Part shown: piece by piece, positions 24,578 through 32,545 of the stretch | Layout: each line of letters starts with the position of its first letter | Position numbering within the stretch: position 1 is the first letter of the stretch | DNA from: SAR202 cluster bacterium Io17-Chloro-G7 | Lineage (GTDB): Bacteria > Chloroflexota > Dehalococcoidia > UBA3495 | Direction: 5' to 3' | NCBI GenBank assembly: GCA_002817055.1 | Contig: MUCU01000062.1 | Location: 1 to 44,801 of the forward strand | DNA length: 44,801 bases | Notes under the pieces: generated by a model | Seen by the model: the letters and a program-made list of their open reading frames with translations, nothing else | Told to the model about the DNA's origin: nothing | Database searches by the model: none | Program-made: the position numbers and the translations under genes

Positions 24578-24925
24578 CTAACCCATAGCCCCCAAGCTGC
24601 GACCGCCCAGCAGGTGCATGTGCAGGTGCTCGATTTGCTGGCCCGAGTCCTGTCCCTGGTTGAGTGCCAGGCGGTAGCCGCTCAAGGTCACGCCTTCACG
24701 GCGGGCCATCTCCTCGGCCACCACGTACATTTGGCCTATGATCGGCACCTGGCCTGGACCGATGTAGGCCAATGAGGCAAGGTGCATATTGGGGATTATC
24801 AGCAAGTGTACCGGCGCTTTGGGGCTTATGTCTTTGATTACGAAGACCTGCTCATCGCGGTAAATCGGCGAATCATGGGCCGAGTCCCTGGCGATGGCGC
24901 AGAAAATGCACTGACTAGTACTCAC
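24578..24925 (-). CDS. HIT family (histidine triad) nucleotide hydrolase
   Basis: 115 residues from GTG at 24925, chosen because TTGGAGG ends 6 nt upstream; a TTG at 24940 is the alternative. Zinc-type Cys pair CIFC near residues 6-9, conserved PKAPVHLLIIP core, and the triad H-L-H-M-H (QQIEHLHMHLLGG near 98-110). HIT hydrolases act on purine phosphoramidates or dinucleoside polyphosphates. It precedes the yqeK-like gene in the same operon. Confidence 0.92.
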   Translation of the reverse strand: MSTSQCIFCAIARDSAHDSPIYRDEQVFVIKDISPKAPVHLLIIPNMHLASLAYIGPGQVPIIGQMYVVAEEMARREGVTLSGYRLALNQGQDSGQQIEHLHMHLLGGRSLGAMG

Positions 24926-25044
24926 CGTTTTTGCCTCCAAAATAAACCGGTGCCCTCAACCAACCGATGGTTGGGAAAATCCGGCGGCGGAGCAGCCAAC
25001 CCTGCCTGAAATTAGGTGTCCCGGAGACCTTTGGAATAGGGCTT

Positions 25045-26205
25045 TTAACCCAGGCTTTGAAGCGCCAATTCTTTGTGGAAATTAGCGTCACCATAGGTCA
25101 ACTCTAAGGCCTTGGCCCGCCGGGTAAAGAGTTGCAAGTCATGCTCTTTGGTGAACCCGATGGCGCCGTGGCATTGGTGGGCCGACTCGCAAATGCGGTG
25201 ATAAGCGCCGCTGACCCAGGCTTTGGCCATGGAAACCGACCCACTGACGTTGACGCCCTCGGACATTTGCTCTCCGCCATCGGCTATTTGCCATGCCGCC
25301 TGGTAAATAATGTTCCTGGAGCCTTCCAAATCGGTGGCCATGTTGGCGCAGTGGTGTTGCACGGCTTGGAAAGTGCCAATGGCCCGGCCAAACTGGGTCC
25401 GCTGTTTAACGTATTCCAGGGTCATTTCCAGCACCGCATCGGCGCCCCCCAGCATTTCCAAGCATTTGCCAGCAACGGCCCGCTGTAATGACCGATGGAC
25501 TACCGGCCAGCCTGCGCCCACTTGCCCGAGCACCGACGTAGCCGGAACGCTTACGCTTTGGAAGTTGACTTCAGACTGGCGGTCCGAGCTTATGGTCCTC
25601 AGCGGATTGATAGTAAGTCCCTGGCTGTTACCCGGCACCAGGAAAAGGGTTATTCCTTGAGAAAGCTCGCTCCCAGAAGTAATTGGCGACGTCCGGGCAG
25701 CCACAATTATGAGGTCGGCCACGTGGGCGTCGGCCACAAACAACTTGGTGCCATTTATGACAAAGTTATCGCCCTCTTGCTGAGCGGTGGTTTCAATCCC
25801 CCAGGCCTCATAAGTAGCCGAAGGCTCGGTGAGGGCCAGGGTCATCTTCAGGTCTCCGGAGCATATTCCAGTCAATATTTCCTGCTTTTGGGCGTCGGTG
25901 CCAGCATCCAAAACGCTGAGACCGCCCAATACCACAGTGGCAAAGAAGGGGCCGGGCACCAGGTTGCGACCCATTTCTTCCAATAGTACAGCCAGGTCAA
26001 GAAAGCTCCCGCCCGTACCCCCGTATTGCTCGGGGAATGCCAAGCCGGTCCAGCCCAATGCTACGAGCTGCCGCCAAAGCTGCTCCGTGTAACCTTGGGC
26101 ATCCTCTTCCATTTCCCGGACCAGGGTTAAAGGACATTCCTGGGACAAGAACTCCTGAGCGCTGCTTTTCAACATTTGCTGAACTTCACTTAATCCCAGG
26201 TCCAT
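25045..26205 (-). CDS. Acyl-CoA dehydrogenase family protein
   Basis: Oxidises acyl-CoA at the alpha-beta bond using FAD. 386 residues from the ATG at 26205, which has GGAGGAAAA just upstream; an earlier frame start at 26280 has none. All three ACAD regions are visible: N-terminal helices with WRQLVALGWTGLAFPEQYGGTGG, middle beta domain with LALTEPSATYEAWGI, and C-terminal helices with QFGRAIGTFQAVQHHCANM and HQCHGAIGFTKEHDL. The specific chain length is not readable, and the usual catalytic base was not placed with certainty. No partner electron-transfer gene lies nearby. Confidence 0.92.
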   Translation of the reverse strand: MDLGLSEVQQMLKSSAQEFLSQECPLTLVREMEEDAQGYTEQLWRQLVALGWTGLAFPEQYGGTGGSFLDLAVLLEEMGRNLVPGPFFATVVLGGLSVLDAGTDAQKQEILTGICSGDLKMTLALTEPSATYEAWGIETTAQQEGDNFVINGTKLFVADAHVADLIIVAARTSPITSGSELSQGITLFLVPGNSQGLTINPLRTISSDRQSEVNFQSVSVPATSVLGQVGAGWPVVHRSLQRAVAGKCLEMLGGADAVLEMTLEYVKQRTQFGRAIGTFQAVQHHCANMATDLEGSRNIIYQAAWQIADGGEQMSEGVNVSGSVSMAKAWVSGAYHRICESAHQCHGAIGFTKEHDLQLFTRRAKALELTYGDANFHKELALQSLG

Positions 26206-26377
26206 TGTTTTCCTCCATCTATTCGGGCATGAAGTTGAGGGTTGGCTTGAGAATTGCCGTTGGCCTGCTTCGAAACGCAAGGTTATATTTCCGGAGCGCA
26301 GCGAGCCACGCCAGTATAGCCTAACAGTATCATCGGCTCAAGAAACCGGTCGGCGCTAGACTTGAGTACCGCAGTCC

Positions 26378-26429
26378 GCTCGCCCTGAGACTGTCAAAGG
26401 ATATTTCTACGAACGGATGGCGCGAACGG
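26378..26429. repeat. Degenerate REP-like palindrome, family 1
   Basis: The left arm cgctcgccctgagactgtcaaagg resembles the arms at 36410 and 12611. The right arm has decayed to gcgaacgga. Same location type, a gap beside gene ends. Confidence 0.5.
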
Positions 26430-26456
26430 ATGGATTGATCGGCCTGTCCTGCGATT

Positions 26457-26855
26457 CTAGGCTTGGGCCTTCTGGGGCGTTACCTCAACCACGATCTCCA
26501 CCGGGGTGTTTCGGGCGACGATCAACTCCAGAGGTTCATCGCCATCGTTCACCGGCTGATGGACAGCTTCGGCGGGAACGTAGATAAAATCTCCCTGGGT
26601 TATGGTCAATGGATTATCTAGGTTGTCCCCAATTACAAAGCGGCCTGTTCCCTTGCTCACGTATATGGCCGATTCGCAGTTGACGTGGTAATGAGGAGTA
26701 GAGGCGCAACCGGGGGGTATAGTGGCCACCGCCAGGTGAATTCCGGTGGAGCCCACCAAACCTTCGGATACACCGGCCAATCGGGTCATCGCCCCGGAGC
26801 TTATTTCTACTTCCAACTCGTTGGCATGAACCACTTTGCACTCGGCCATTTTCAC
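26457..26855 (-). CDS. Cupin domain protein
   Basis: 132 residues of single-domain cupin. Motif 1: CASTPHYHVNCESAIYVSKG (H-x-H...E) near residues 50-69; motif 2: GDFIYVPAEAVHQPVN near 89-104. The two histidines, Glu and last His can bind one metal. Function unknown: many such proteins are small-molecule binders or isomerases. AGGAG lies 7 nt before the ATG. It follows the aminotransferase gene 36 nt downstream on the same strand. Confidence 0.88.
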   Translation of the reverse strand: MKMAECKVVHANELEVEISSGAMTRLAGVSEGLVGSTGIHLAVATIPPGCASTPHYHVNCESAIYVSKGTGRFVIGDNLDNPLTITQGDFIYVPAEAVHQPVNDGDEPLELIVARNTPVEIVVEVTPQKAQA

Positions 26856-26891
26856 TCCTGACGTTATCCAGCAATGTTTTACAGGTCTGTT

Positions 26892-28064
26892 TTACTTGTT
26901 GATGCTCCGTACGAAACTATCCAGTTGGTCCAAGGCTTTCAGGATGTTCTCTTGGGAGTTGGCGTAGGACAAGCGCACGTATCCTTCCCCAAACTGCCCA
27001 AAAGCAGCCCCCGATAATAATGCTACACCCGCCTCGTTCATGGCCCGTTCTTCAAACTCGGCACTGCTGATTCCAGTCTCCTGAATGCTGGGAAAAGCGT
27101 AAAATGCCCCTTCGGGCTCGGGGCAGGTGATGCCGGGGATTTTACGCAAGCCGTCGGTTATCAAGCGACGTCGCAGCCCAAACTCGGCCACCATGGCCTC
27201 AACCTCGTCTCTAGGGCCTTCCAGGGCCGCTATGGCCGCCCTCTGGCTGAAGGAGGCGGCACAGGATACGCTGTTCACCGCCAGCTTGGTGATGTGAGGC
27301 ACCAGTTCTTCGGGCATGATGCCGTAGCCCAAACGCCAGCCGGTCATGGCGTAACTCTTGGAAAACCCATCAAGGATGATCGTCCGTTCGGCCATGCCTG
27401 GAAACGACGCTATGCTGTGGTGCTCGCCGGAATAAAGGATGTCCTTATAAATCTCGTCGGACAGAACGTAGAGACCGTCCCGCTCCAAAACCAACTGGGC
27501 AATCGTTCGGAGCTCTGCTTCACTTAATACCGAGCCACAGGGATTCTCCGGCGAGTTGATTATGATCAGCCTCGTCCGGTCGGTAATCTTCCGGGCCAGG
27601 TCATGAAGGTCCGGGTGGTAGCCGGTGGAGCCTTGAAGTTGCATCGGCACCGGCGTGGCGCCAGCAAACTTGATCATGGACTCGTATATGGGGAACCCAG
27701 GATTGGGATAGATAACCTCCACGCCGGGTTCGGCCAAGGCCAATAAAACGTAGAACATTATGGGTTTAGCGCCGGGAGTGACCACCACCTGGGTCATCTC
27801 CGTGTCTATGCCCCTGACCTCCCGGCTATTCCGGGCGATCGCCTGACGTAGTTCCGGCAGCCCGGGCGTGGGCCCATAGTGGGTGAAGCCTTCCCGGAGA
27901 GCTTGCACACCCGCTTCGACGATATGGCTGGGAGTGTCGTAGTCGGGTTCGCCGATTTCCATGTGGATTATTTCCCTGCCTTGGGCTTCCAAAGCTCGGG
28001 CCTTGGCCAAAACCTCAAAGGCGGTCTCGGTTCCCAGGTCCATCATTCTGCTGGCGACGGTCAT
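26892..28064 (-). CDS. Class I/II pyridoxal-phosphate aminotransferase
   Basis: 390 residues from the ATG at 28064 (GGAGGAAAC just upstream; an earlier start at 28085 is less likely). Fold type I: substrate Arg/glycine region EIGEPDYDTP near 37-46, INSPENPCGSVLS near 170-182, YVLSDEIYKDI, and the PLP lysine in DGFSKSYAMTGWRLGYG near 230. Closest by eye to aspartate or alanine-type aminotransferases of the AAT-I family; the exact substrate is not fixed. It stands downstream of the HEPN/MNT pair and argG on the same strand. Confidence 0.92.
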   Translation of the reverse strand: MTVASRMMDLGTETAFEVLAKARALEAQGREIIHMEIGEPDYDTPSHIVEAGVQALREGFTHYGPTPGLPELRQAIARNSREVRGIDTEMTQVVVTPGAKPIMFYVLLALAEPGVEVIYPNPGFPIYESMIKFAGATPVPMQLQGSTGYHPDLHDLARKITDRTRLIIINSPENPCGSVLSEAELRTIAQLVLERDGLYVLSDEIYKDILYSGEHHSIASFPGMAERTIILDGFSKSYAMTGWRLGYGIMPEELVPHITKLAVNSVSCAASFSQRAAIAALEGPRDEVEAMVAEFGLRRRLITDGLRKIPGITCPEPEGAFYAFPSIQETGISSAEFEERAMNEAGVALLSGAAFGQFGEGYVRLSYANSQENILKALDQLDSFVRSINK

Positions 28065-28141
28065 GTTTCCTCCAGGTGTGGGCAATTGAAACGCCGGGTG
28101 GCCTGGTTAGATGCTAATTCCGGTGGGTCGGCAAAAGCGCT

Positions 28142-28570
28142 CTACGGCTCGGGGTCTGCGGACTCGGAAGGAATCTTATCTCTCACAGATTTAACGATCT
28201 CTGAGGCCTGATCGACGGCTTGCCGAGCTTCCTGCTCGAAGAAGGACTGAAATGGGATGGAAGGAGCCGGTAAAGCGTCAGGATAACGGGTGGTCAGATA
28301 ATACCGGTCCAAAAACGATCCGTACTCCTCGAAGGACAGAAAATCAGCATCTTCTTTGCCGCATTCCAGCGCTAGCGTCCGAACCGAATGAATATTGACG
28401 TACCGCCTTCCCTTGAAAAAGAGATATGCCTTTAGCCCCAATTGGGCCGTCTGTTCGGCATGAAAACACGCGTCGGCCCAAAATCCCAATTCTAGCAATG
28501 CCTGCGTTGCGGTGAGGCTATGCTCAGCTTGGGCCAACCAAAGTCTACTTGTTTCAAGGGGCGTTTTCAT
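28142..28570 (-). CDS. HEPN domain protein (toxin-like)
   Basis: 142 residues, all-alpha. AEHSLTATQALLELGFWADACFHAEQTAQLGLKAYL is typical of HEPN domains, and the R-x4-H motif of HEPN ribonucleases is present in GRRYVNIH near residue 60. It overlaps the preceding MNT gene by 17 nt, the normal arrangement of MNT/HEPN toxin-antitoxin pairs. In several such pairs the nucleotidyltransferase modifies the HEPN protein. Located between argG and an aminotransferase. Confidence 0.88.
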   Translation of the reverse strand: MKTPLETSRLWLAQAEHSLTATQALLELGFWADACFHAEQTAQLGLKAYLFFKGRRYVNIHSVRTLALECGKEDADFLSFEEYGSFLDRYYLTTRYPDALPAPSIPFQSFFEQEARQAVDQASEIVKSVRDKIPSESADPEP

Positions 28571-28904
28571 AGAGAATAATTCCGTCGGCTAGGACACGCT
28601 CAATGAAGGGACTATTATCCTCGATCATCTTCTGAAACTCTTTCGGCGTGTATACGAAGATGTCAACCGAAATATCTCTGGGCACCAGGTTTGTGGCATC
28701 CACCTGCCGCTGGATAAACCTGGTCTCTGTCTCCTTCACAATGATCAGGTCAACGTCGCTATACTCGTCGTCGTCCCCCCGGGCCACAGAGCCGAATAAT
28801 ATAATCTTTTCAGGTTCATAGGCCATCAAACTTACGACCACCCGGCCTACTTTGGAAGACTGCTCAAAAGGTTTTGGCGATGGCGATTCCTGAAGCCCGG
28901 TCAA
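28554..28904 (-). CDS. MNT-type nucleotidyltransferase (antitoxin-like)
   Basis: 116 residues. Minimal nucleotidyltransferase motif IILFGSVARGDDDEYSDVDLIIV (GSxARG...SDxDL) near 34-56, with the third acidic residue in ISVDIFVY. It is the upstream partner of the HEPN gene and begins 25 nt after argG ends, so it may be read with the arginine genes. ATP- or nucleotide-dependent modification of HEPN is the family role, not shown here. Confidence 0.88.
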   Translation of the reverse strand: MTGLQESPSPKPFEQSSKVGRVVVSLMAYEPEKIILFGSVARGDDDEYSDVDLIIVKETETRFIQRQVDATNLVPRDISVDIFVYTPKEFQKMIEDNSPFIERVLADGIILYENAP

Positions 28905-28929
28905 CTTCTAAGCCTCAAATTACCGAAAC

Positions 28930-30120
28930 TCATTCCCCCTGCACCTGGCTCTGAGTGCGCACCGGCAACCCATAGATGCGGATGAACCCTTCGGCCGACT
29001 TGTGGTCGAATTGGTCGCTCCGGTCGTAGGTGGCCAGATGGTACTGATATAGAGACTCGGGAGCAGTGCGTCCCACGACCACGCAAGAACCCTTGTGCAG
29101 GCGCACCCGCACGTCTCCGGTAACGTGGCGCTGGGTGCTGGCTATGTAGGCATCCAAGTCCTGCCGATGAGCGGTGAACCACAGTCCGTTGTACACGATT
29201 TCCGCATATTCTTGGGCCAGCTTTTCTTTGGTGCGGACCTGCTCCTTGCTCAGGGTTAGTGTTTCCAACGACCTATGGGCTGCGTGTAACACCGTAGCTG
29301 CCGGAGACTCGTAAATCTCACGGGACTTGATCCCCACCAACCGGTTTTCCACATGGTCCACCCGGCCAACGCCGTGGTTTCCCGCCAGGGTGTTCAGGTG
29401 ATTGATCAGGTCTATACCGGACATGCTCTCGCCGTCCACCATGGTCGGCACACCATTTTCGAAGTGGATTTCCAAGTATGCCGGGTCATTCGGGGTAGTA
29501 GCGACCGACTGGGTCCAGGCATAGGCTTCTTCCGGGGGTTCCTGCCAGGGGTCTTCCAACTCCCCGGCTTCAACGCTGCGGCCCCAGAGATTTTCGTCCG
29601 TCGAAAACCGGCTGTCCTTGGCTTTGATGGGCAGGTTGCGAGCTTCAGCGTACTCGATCTCCTCGTCCCGGCTCATTCCCCAATCCCTAATCGGCGCGAT
29701 CACCTTGAGGTCGGGCGCCAGAGCGGCGATGCTAACCTCCAAGCGAACTTGGTCGTTGCCTTTGCCGGTGCATCCGTGGGCAATGGCATAAGCCCCTTCA
29801 CGGCGGGCAGCTTCCACCAAGTAGCGGGCGATCAGCGGTCGCCCCAAGGCGGTGGCCAAGGGATACTGGCCCTCGTAAATCGCACCCGCTTTTAGGGCGG
29901 GGAACAAGAAGCCTTCCACCAAGTCCTGTCTGCCGTCCACGGTCAATGCGGTGGAAGCTCCAACTGCCAAGGCCCGCTGCCGGATGGCTTCCAGGTCCAC
30001 CATGCCCAGGTCGATGGTCAGGGTAACGATTTCGGCCCCGTACCTTTCTTTTAGCCAGGGCACAGCCACCGATGTGTCCAGACCGCCGCTGTAAGCGAGA
30101 AGGATTTTATTCTTCGGCAT
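28930..30120 (-). CDS. argG: Argininosuccinate synthase
   Basis: Joins citrulline and aspartate with ATP, the step after ArgF. 396 residues. N-terminal ATP pyrophosphatase loop AYSGGLDTSVAVPWL (9-23), HGCTGKGNDQVRLE near 115-128 (citrulline and aspartate region), and EVSIAALAPDLKVIAPIRDW. Length and motifs are standard. AAAGGAG precedes the ATG by about 14 nt, slightly far. Bounded by hicBA upstream and MNT/HEPN downstream. argH, the next enzyme, is not in the window. Confidence 0.97.
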   Translation of the reverse strand: MPKNKILLAYSGGLDTSVAVPWLKERYGAEIVTLTIDLGMVDLEAIRQRALAVGASTALTVDGRQDLVEGFLFPALKAGAIYEGQYPLATALGRPLIARYLVEAARREGAYAIAHGCTGKGNDQVRLEVSIAALAPDLKVIAPIRDWGMSRDEEIEYAEARNLPIKAKDSRFSTDENLWGRSVEAGELEDPWQEPPEEAYAWTQSVATTPNDPAYLEIHFENGVPTMVDGESMSGIDLINHLNTLAGNHGVGRVDHVENRLVGIKSREIYESPAATVLHAAHRSLETLTLSKEQVRTKEKLAQEYAEIVYNGLWFTAHRQDLDAYIASTQRHVTGDVRVRLHKGSCVVVGRTAPESLYQYHLATYDRSDQFDHKSAEGFIRIYGLPVRTQSQVQGE

Positions 30121-30204
30121 TTGGACTTTGAAGCTCCTTTTGTCGGAGACTAATATTAAGTAATCGGATAATAATCGGTAGGCGGCTCATGTGACGGATC
30201 TCCC

Positions 30205-30435
30205 CTAATGTCGTATGGCGGTCAGAAACCCCCGGGTCGTTACCTCGGCGTCACGAAGAATTTTTCGAAGCAGCCCTCCTCCAATGTCCTGTCCGGAATG
30301 GACGGGCACCGTGACAACTCTTTGATCCGGATGTCTCATTATGATGTGGCTACTTCGCTGCCGAACAGTTTGAAATCCCAGATTCCCAAGTGCTCGAATT
30401 ACATCCGTCGCTCTTAGGGTTGGAATTCGACCCAT
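30205..30435 (-). CDS. hicA: HicA-like mRNA interferase toxin
   Basis: 76 residues with the double-stranded-RNA-binding-like HicA fold: LRATDVIRALGNLGFQTVRQRSSHIIMRHPDQRVVTVPVHSGQDIGGGLLRKILRDA. The SSH-I-x-M and TVPVHSG-x-x-I-x-x-G-x-L-R-x-I-L motifs include the catalytic His. It follows hicB by 5 nt, a toxin-after-antitoxin order. Cuts mRNA when free of HicB, in characterised systems. Confidence 0.9.
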   Translation of the reverse strand: MGRIPTLRATDVIRALGNLGFQTVRQRSSHIIMRHPDQRVVTVPVHSGQDIGGGLLRKILRDAEVTTRGFLTAIRH

Positions 30436-30440
30436 TCAGC

Positions 30441-30653
30441 TTATATCTCAATTTTATGGATGCCAACAAACTCTGGAATCTCACCAATGTCCTCATCCTC
30501 AAGGCAAAGCTGGATCACTTCTTTGATATTCTCCATAAGCTCATCCAGGGTCCGTCCCTGACTGTAACAGGCCCTCAAATGCGGCACCTCACCCACATAG
30601 AAACCATCTTCGTCTTTCTCGACCACCACGTAAAATTGACGAGCCACCGCCAT
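30441..30653 (-). CDS. hicB: HicB-like antitoxin
   Basis: About 70 residues of the HicB partial RNase H fold (FYVVVEKDEDGFYVGEVPHLRACYSQGRTLDELMENIKEVIQLCLE). No separate C-terminal DNA-binding domain is present, so autoregulation through HicB is doubtful. Start is uncertain: ATG at 30653 lies only 2 nt after AAGGAG; a GTG two codons on (30647) has better spacing; a GTG at 30692 would lengthen the N-terminus. Confidence 0.88.
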   Translation of the reverse strand: MAVARQFYVVVEKDEDGFYVGEVPHLRACYSQGRTLDELMENIKEVIQLCLEDEDIGEIPEFVGIHKIEI

Positions 30654-30772
30654 ATCTCCTTGGGTATCCCCAATTTTCGATTCGTTTGCCACAGTTGCTG
30701 AGCCCTATGCAGAGCCGAGGCAAAGCGCCTCATTCGCTTTCGATTGCGGGAGATGAATTCTGGTTCCCGGTT

Positions 30773-31188
30773 TTAAGAGGGTATGACTCCCAGTTGTTGC
30801 ATCATCCCCATCTGGTCTTCGACACCCCAATGTTCCGCCATTTTCCCGTCAGCGATCCGGAGAATGTGGATTTCCCCAAATGAAACCTTCTTGCCGGTGG
30901 CTGCTATACCCATGAAATCGCCTTGGTGGGTGCCGGTGGTGGTAACGCGCATTACCACCTTGTCCCCTTCCGCAATCAAGTCGTCCACTTGAACGCTCAT
31001 GTCCGGGAATGCGGCGAAGAACTCGCGGAACATTACTTTTATGCCTGCAATTCCCGGCTCTACATTGGGGGGAGGGTTGTGATCAACGATGTCTTCGGCC
31101 AGAAAGTCCCCTAAAGCATCCACGTTTTTCTTGTTGAAATCTCCTCGGCGAATCTCTGAACGAGTGCTTTGTTCTCTTCTACAGACAT
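30773..31188 (-). pseudogene. NTF2/SnoaL-like protein gene with a frameshift
   Basis: From ATG 31188 (AGGAG 8 nt upstream) the frame gives MSVEENKALVQRFAEEI and then runs into a stop. In the next frame the rest continues as FNKKNVDALGDFLAEDIVDHNPPP, to the stop at 30773 (...QLGVIPS). The two halves join at a run of three T (31137-31139 on the opposite strand); a fourth T would restore one SnoaL-type ester cyclase or hydrolase-like fold of about 138 residues. This is either a true single-base deletion or a sequencing error. The downstream part is intact and shows no other damage. Confidence 0.85.
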
Positions 31189-31285
31189 GTTTCTTCTCCT
31201 AGTTGCTTGCTCATATCGTCTAACAAGGTTGCTTCATCACATTCTGAAGGATTATAGCGCCAGAAGAATCTGACGCCCGCGAAAA

Positions 31286-31312
31286 GAGATTCTTCGCTTT
31301 TCTCAAAATGAC
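31286..31312. repeat. Dispersed repeat, gagattcttcg...tctcaaaatgac type
   Basis: A short intergenic sequence of a type seen in many bacterial genomes, here in the gap upstream of the frameshifted gene. Weaker relatives with gagaatgac or caagaatgac occur at 31-39 and 75-83. Confidence 0.45.
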
Positions 31313-31354
31313 CTAGAGTTAGCCTTGTTAGCAGCCCTTGTGTTGTGGGATGCC

Positions 31355-32545
31355 CTAAATCTTGCCCAGAGCTTGCTCCAGACGGTCGACGCCTTCGTCA
31401 ATCTCGGCTGCGGTTATGTTCAATGCGGGCATGATCCGGACGGCGTTGGGCCTTACCCCGTTTAGCAGGACTCCAGCCTCATTTGCTTGGGCCAAGACTT
31501 GGCCGGAGATGTCGCTGTCGAACTCCACTGCCGCCAGGAGTCCCTTGATACGAATTGCGGAGATAAAAGAAACCCGGGACTTTAGCTCGTTCAGTTTGGT
31601 GGACAGGTGGCGCTCCATGTCTTTTACGTGGCTCAAGATGTCGTTTTCCAGGAGGAACTTGGTGCCAGCGTATGCTGCCGCTGTGGCCAAGGGATTGCCG
31701 CCAAAGGTGGAGCCATGGTCGCCGGGCACCAAGGCCATGCAGTGCTCTTTGGACAGGAATGCGCCGATGGGAACTCCGAATCCCAGGCCTTTGGCCAAGG
31801 TCATAACGTCGGGCTCTACCCCGTACTCTTGGTAGCCGAATAGACTGCCCAAACGGCCAATTCCCGTCTGCACCTCGTCTAGAATCAGCAAGATTCCCTG
31901 CTGGTCGCACCACTCCCGCACCCGCTTCAGGTAATCGTCATCGGGTATGTTCACGCCACCCTCGCCCTGAACCGGCTCCAACATCACCGCCGCCGTTTTG
32001 TCGCTGGTGGCGTTCATGATGCCTTCCACGTCGTTAAAGTCAACGTGGACGAAACCGGGTAGCAGCGGAGTGAAGTTTTCCTGGTAGTGGGGTTGACCGG
32101 TGGCGGCCACCGTGGCCAGAGTGCGACCGTGGAAGGAATTCAGGGCGGTGATTATCTCGTATGCGCCGTCCCGGTGCAGCTTGCCGTAGCGCTTGGCCAG
32201 TTTGATAGCCCCTTCGTTGGCCTCGGCGCCGCTATTGCCAAAGAACACCCGGTCCATGCAGCTGTTCTCGATTAGCATTTCGGCCAGGTTAAGCTGGGGC
32301 ACGGTGTAAAACTGGTTCGAGGTCTGCAACAGGGTGCCAGCTTGCTCGACGATGGCTTGAGTCACGGTCGGGTGGCAATGGCCAAGGTTGTCCACGGCCC
32401 ATCCCGCCACAAAGTCCATGTACTCTTTGCCGTCGGCGTCCCAAACCCGGCTACCCTCTCCACGGACAATGACAACGGGTTGACGGCGCACCGTCTGAGC
32501 GTAGTATTTGTTTTCAACTGCTATCCAATCGCTACTTTTGGTCAT
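31355..32545 (-). CDS. argD: Acetylornithine aminotransferase
   Basis: PLP enzyme giving N-acetylornithine from N-acetylglutamate semialdehyde. 396 residues. Phosphate-binding FGNSGAEANEGAIKLAK near 100-116, FHGRTLATVAATGQ near 134-147, ILDEVQTGIGRLG, and the PLP lysine in TLAKGLGFGVPIGAF near 250. GGAGG precedes the ATG, and its first 4 nt overlap the stop of the UPF0182 gene (ATGA), so translation is coupled to that membrane protein. Part of the split argJ-argB-argD-argG group. Confidence 0.95.
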   Translation of the reverse strand: MTKSSDWIAVENKYYAQTVRRQPVVIVRGEGSRVWDADGKEYMDFVAGWAVDNLGHCHPTVTQAIVEQAGTLLQTSNQFYTVPQLNLAEMLIENSCMDRVFFGNSGAEANEGAIKLAKRYGKLHRDGAYEIITALNSFHGRTLATVAATGQPHYQENFTPLLPGFVHVDFNDVEGIMNATSDKTAAVMLEPVQGEGGVNIPDDDYLKRVREWCDQQGILLILDEVQTGIGRLGSLFGYQEYGVEPDVMTLAKGLGFGVPIGAFLSKEHCMALVPGDHGSTFGGNPLATAAAYAGTKFLLENDILSHVKDMERHLSTKLNELKSRVSFISAIRIKGLLAAVEFDSDISGQVLAQANEAGVLLNGVRPNAVRIMPALNITAAEIDEGVDRLEQALGKI

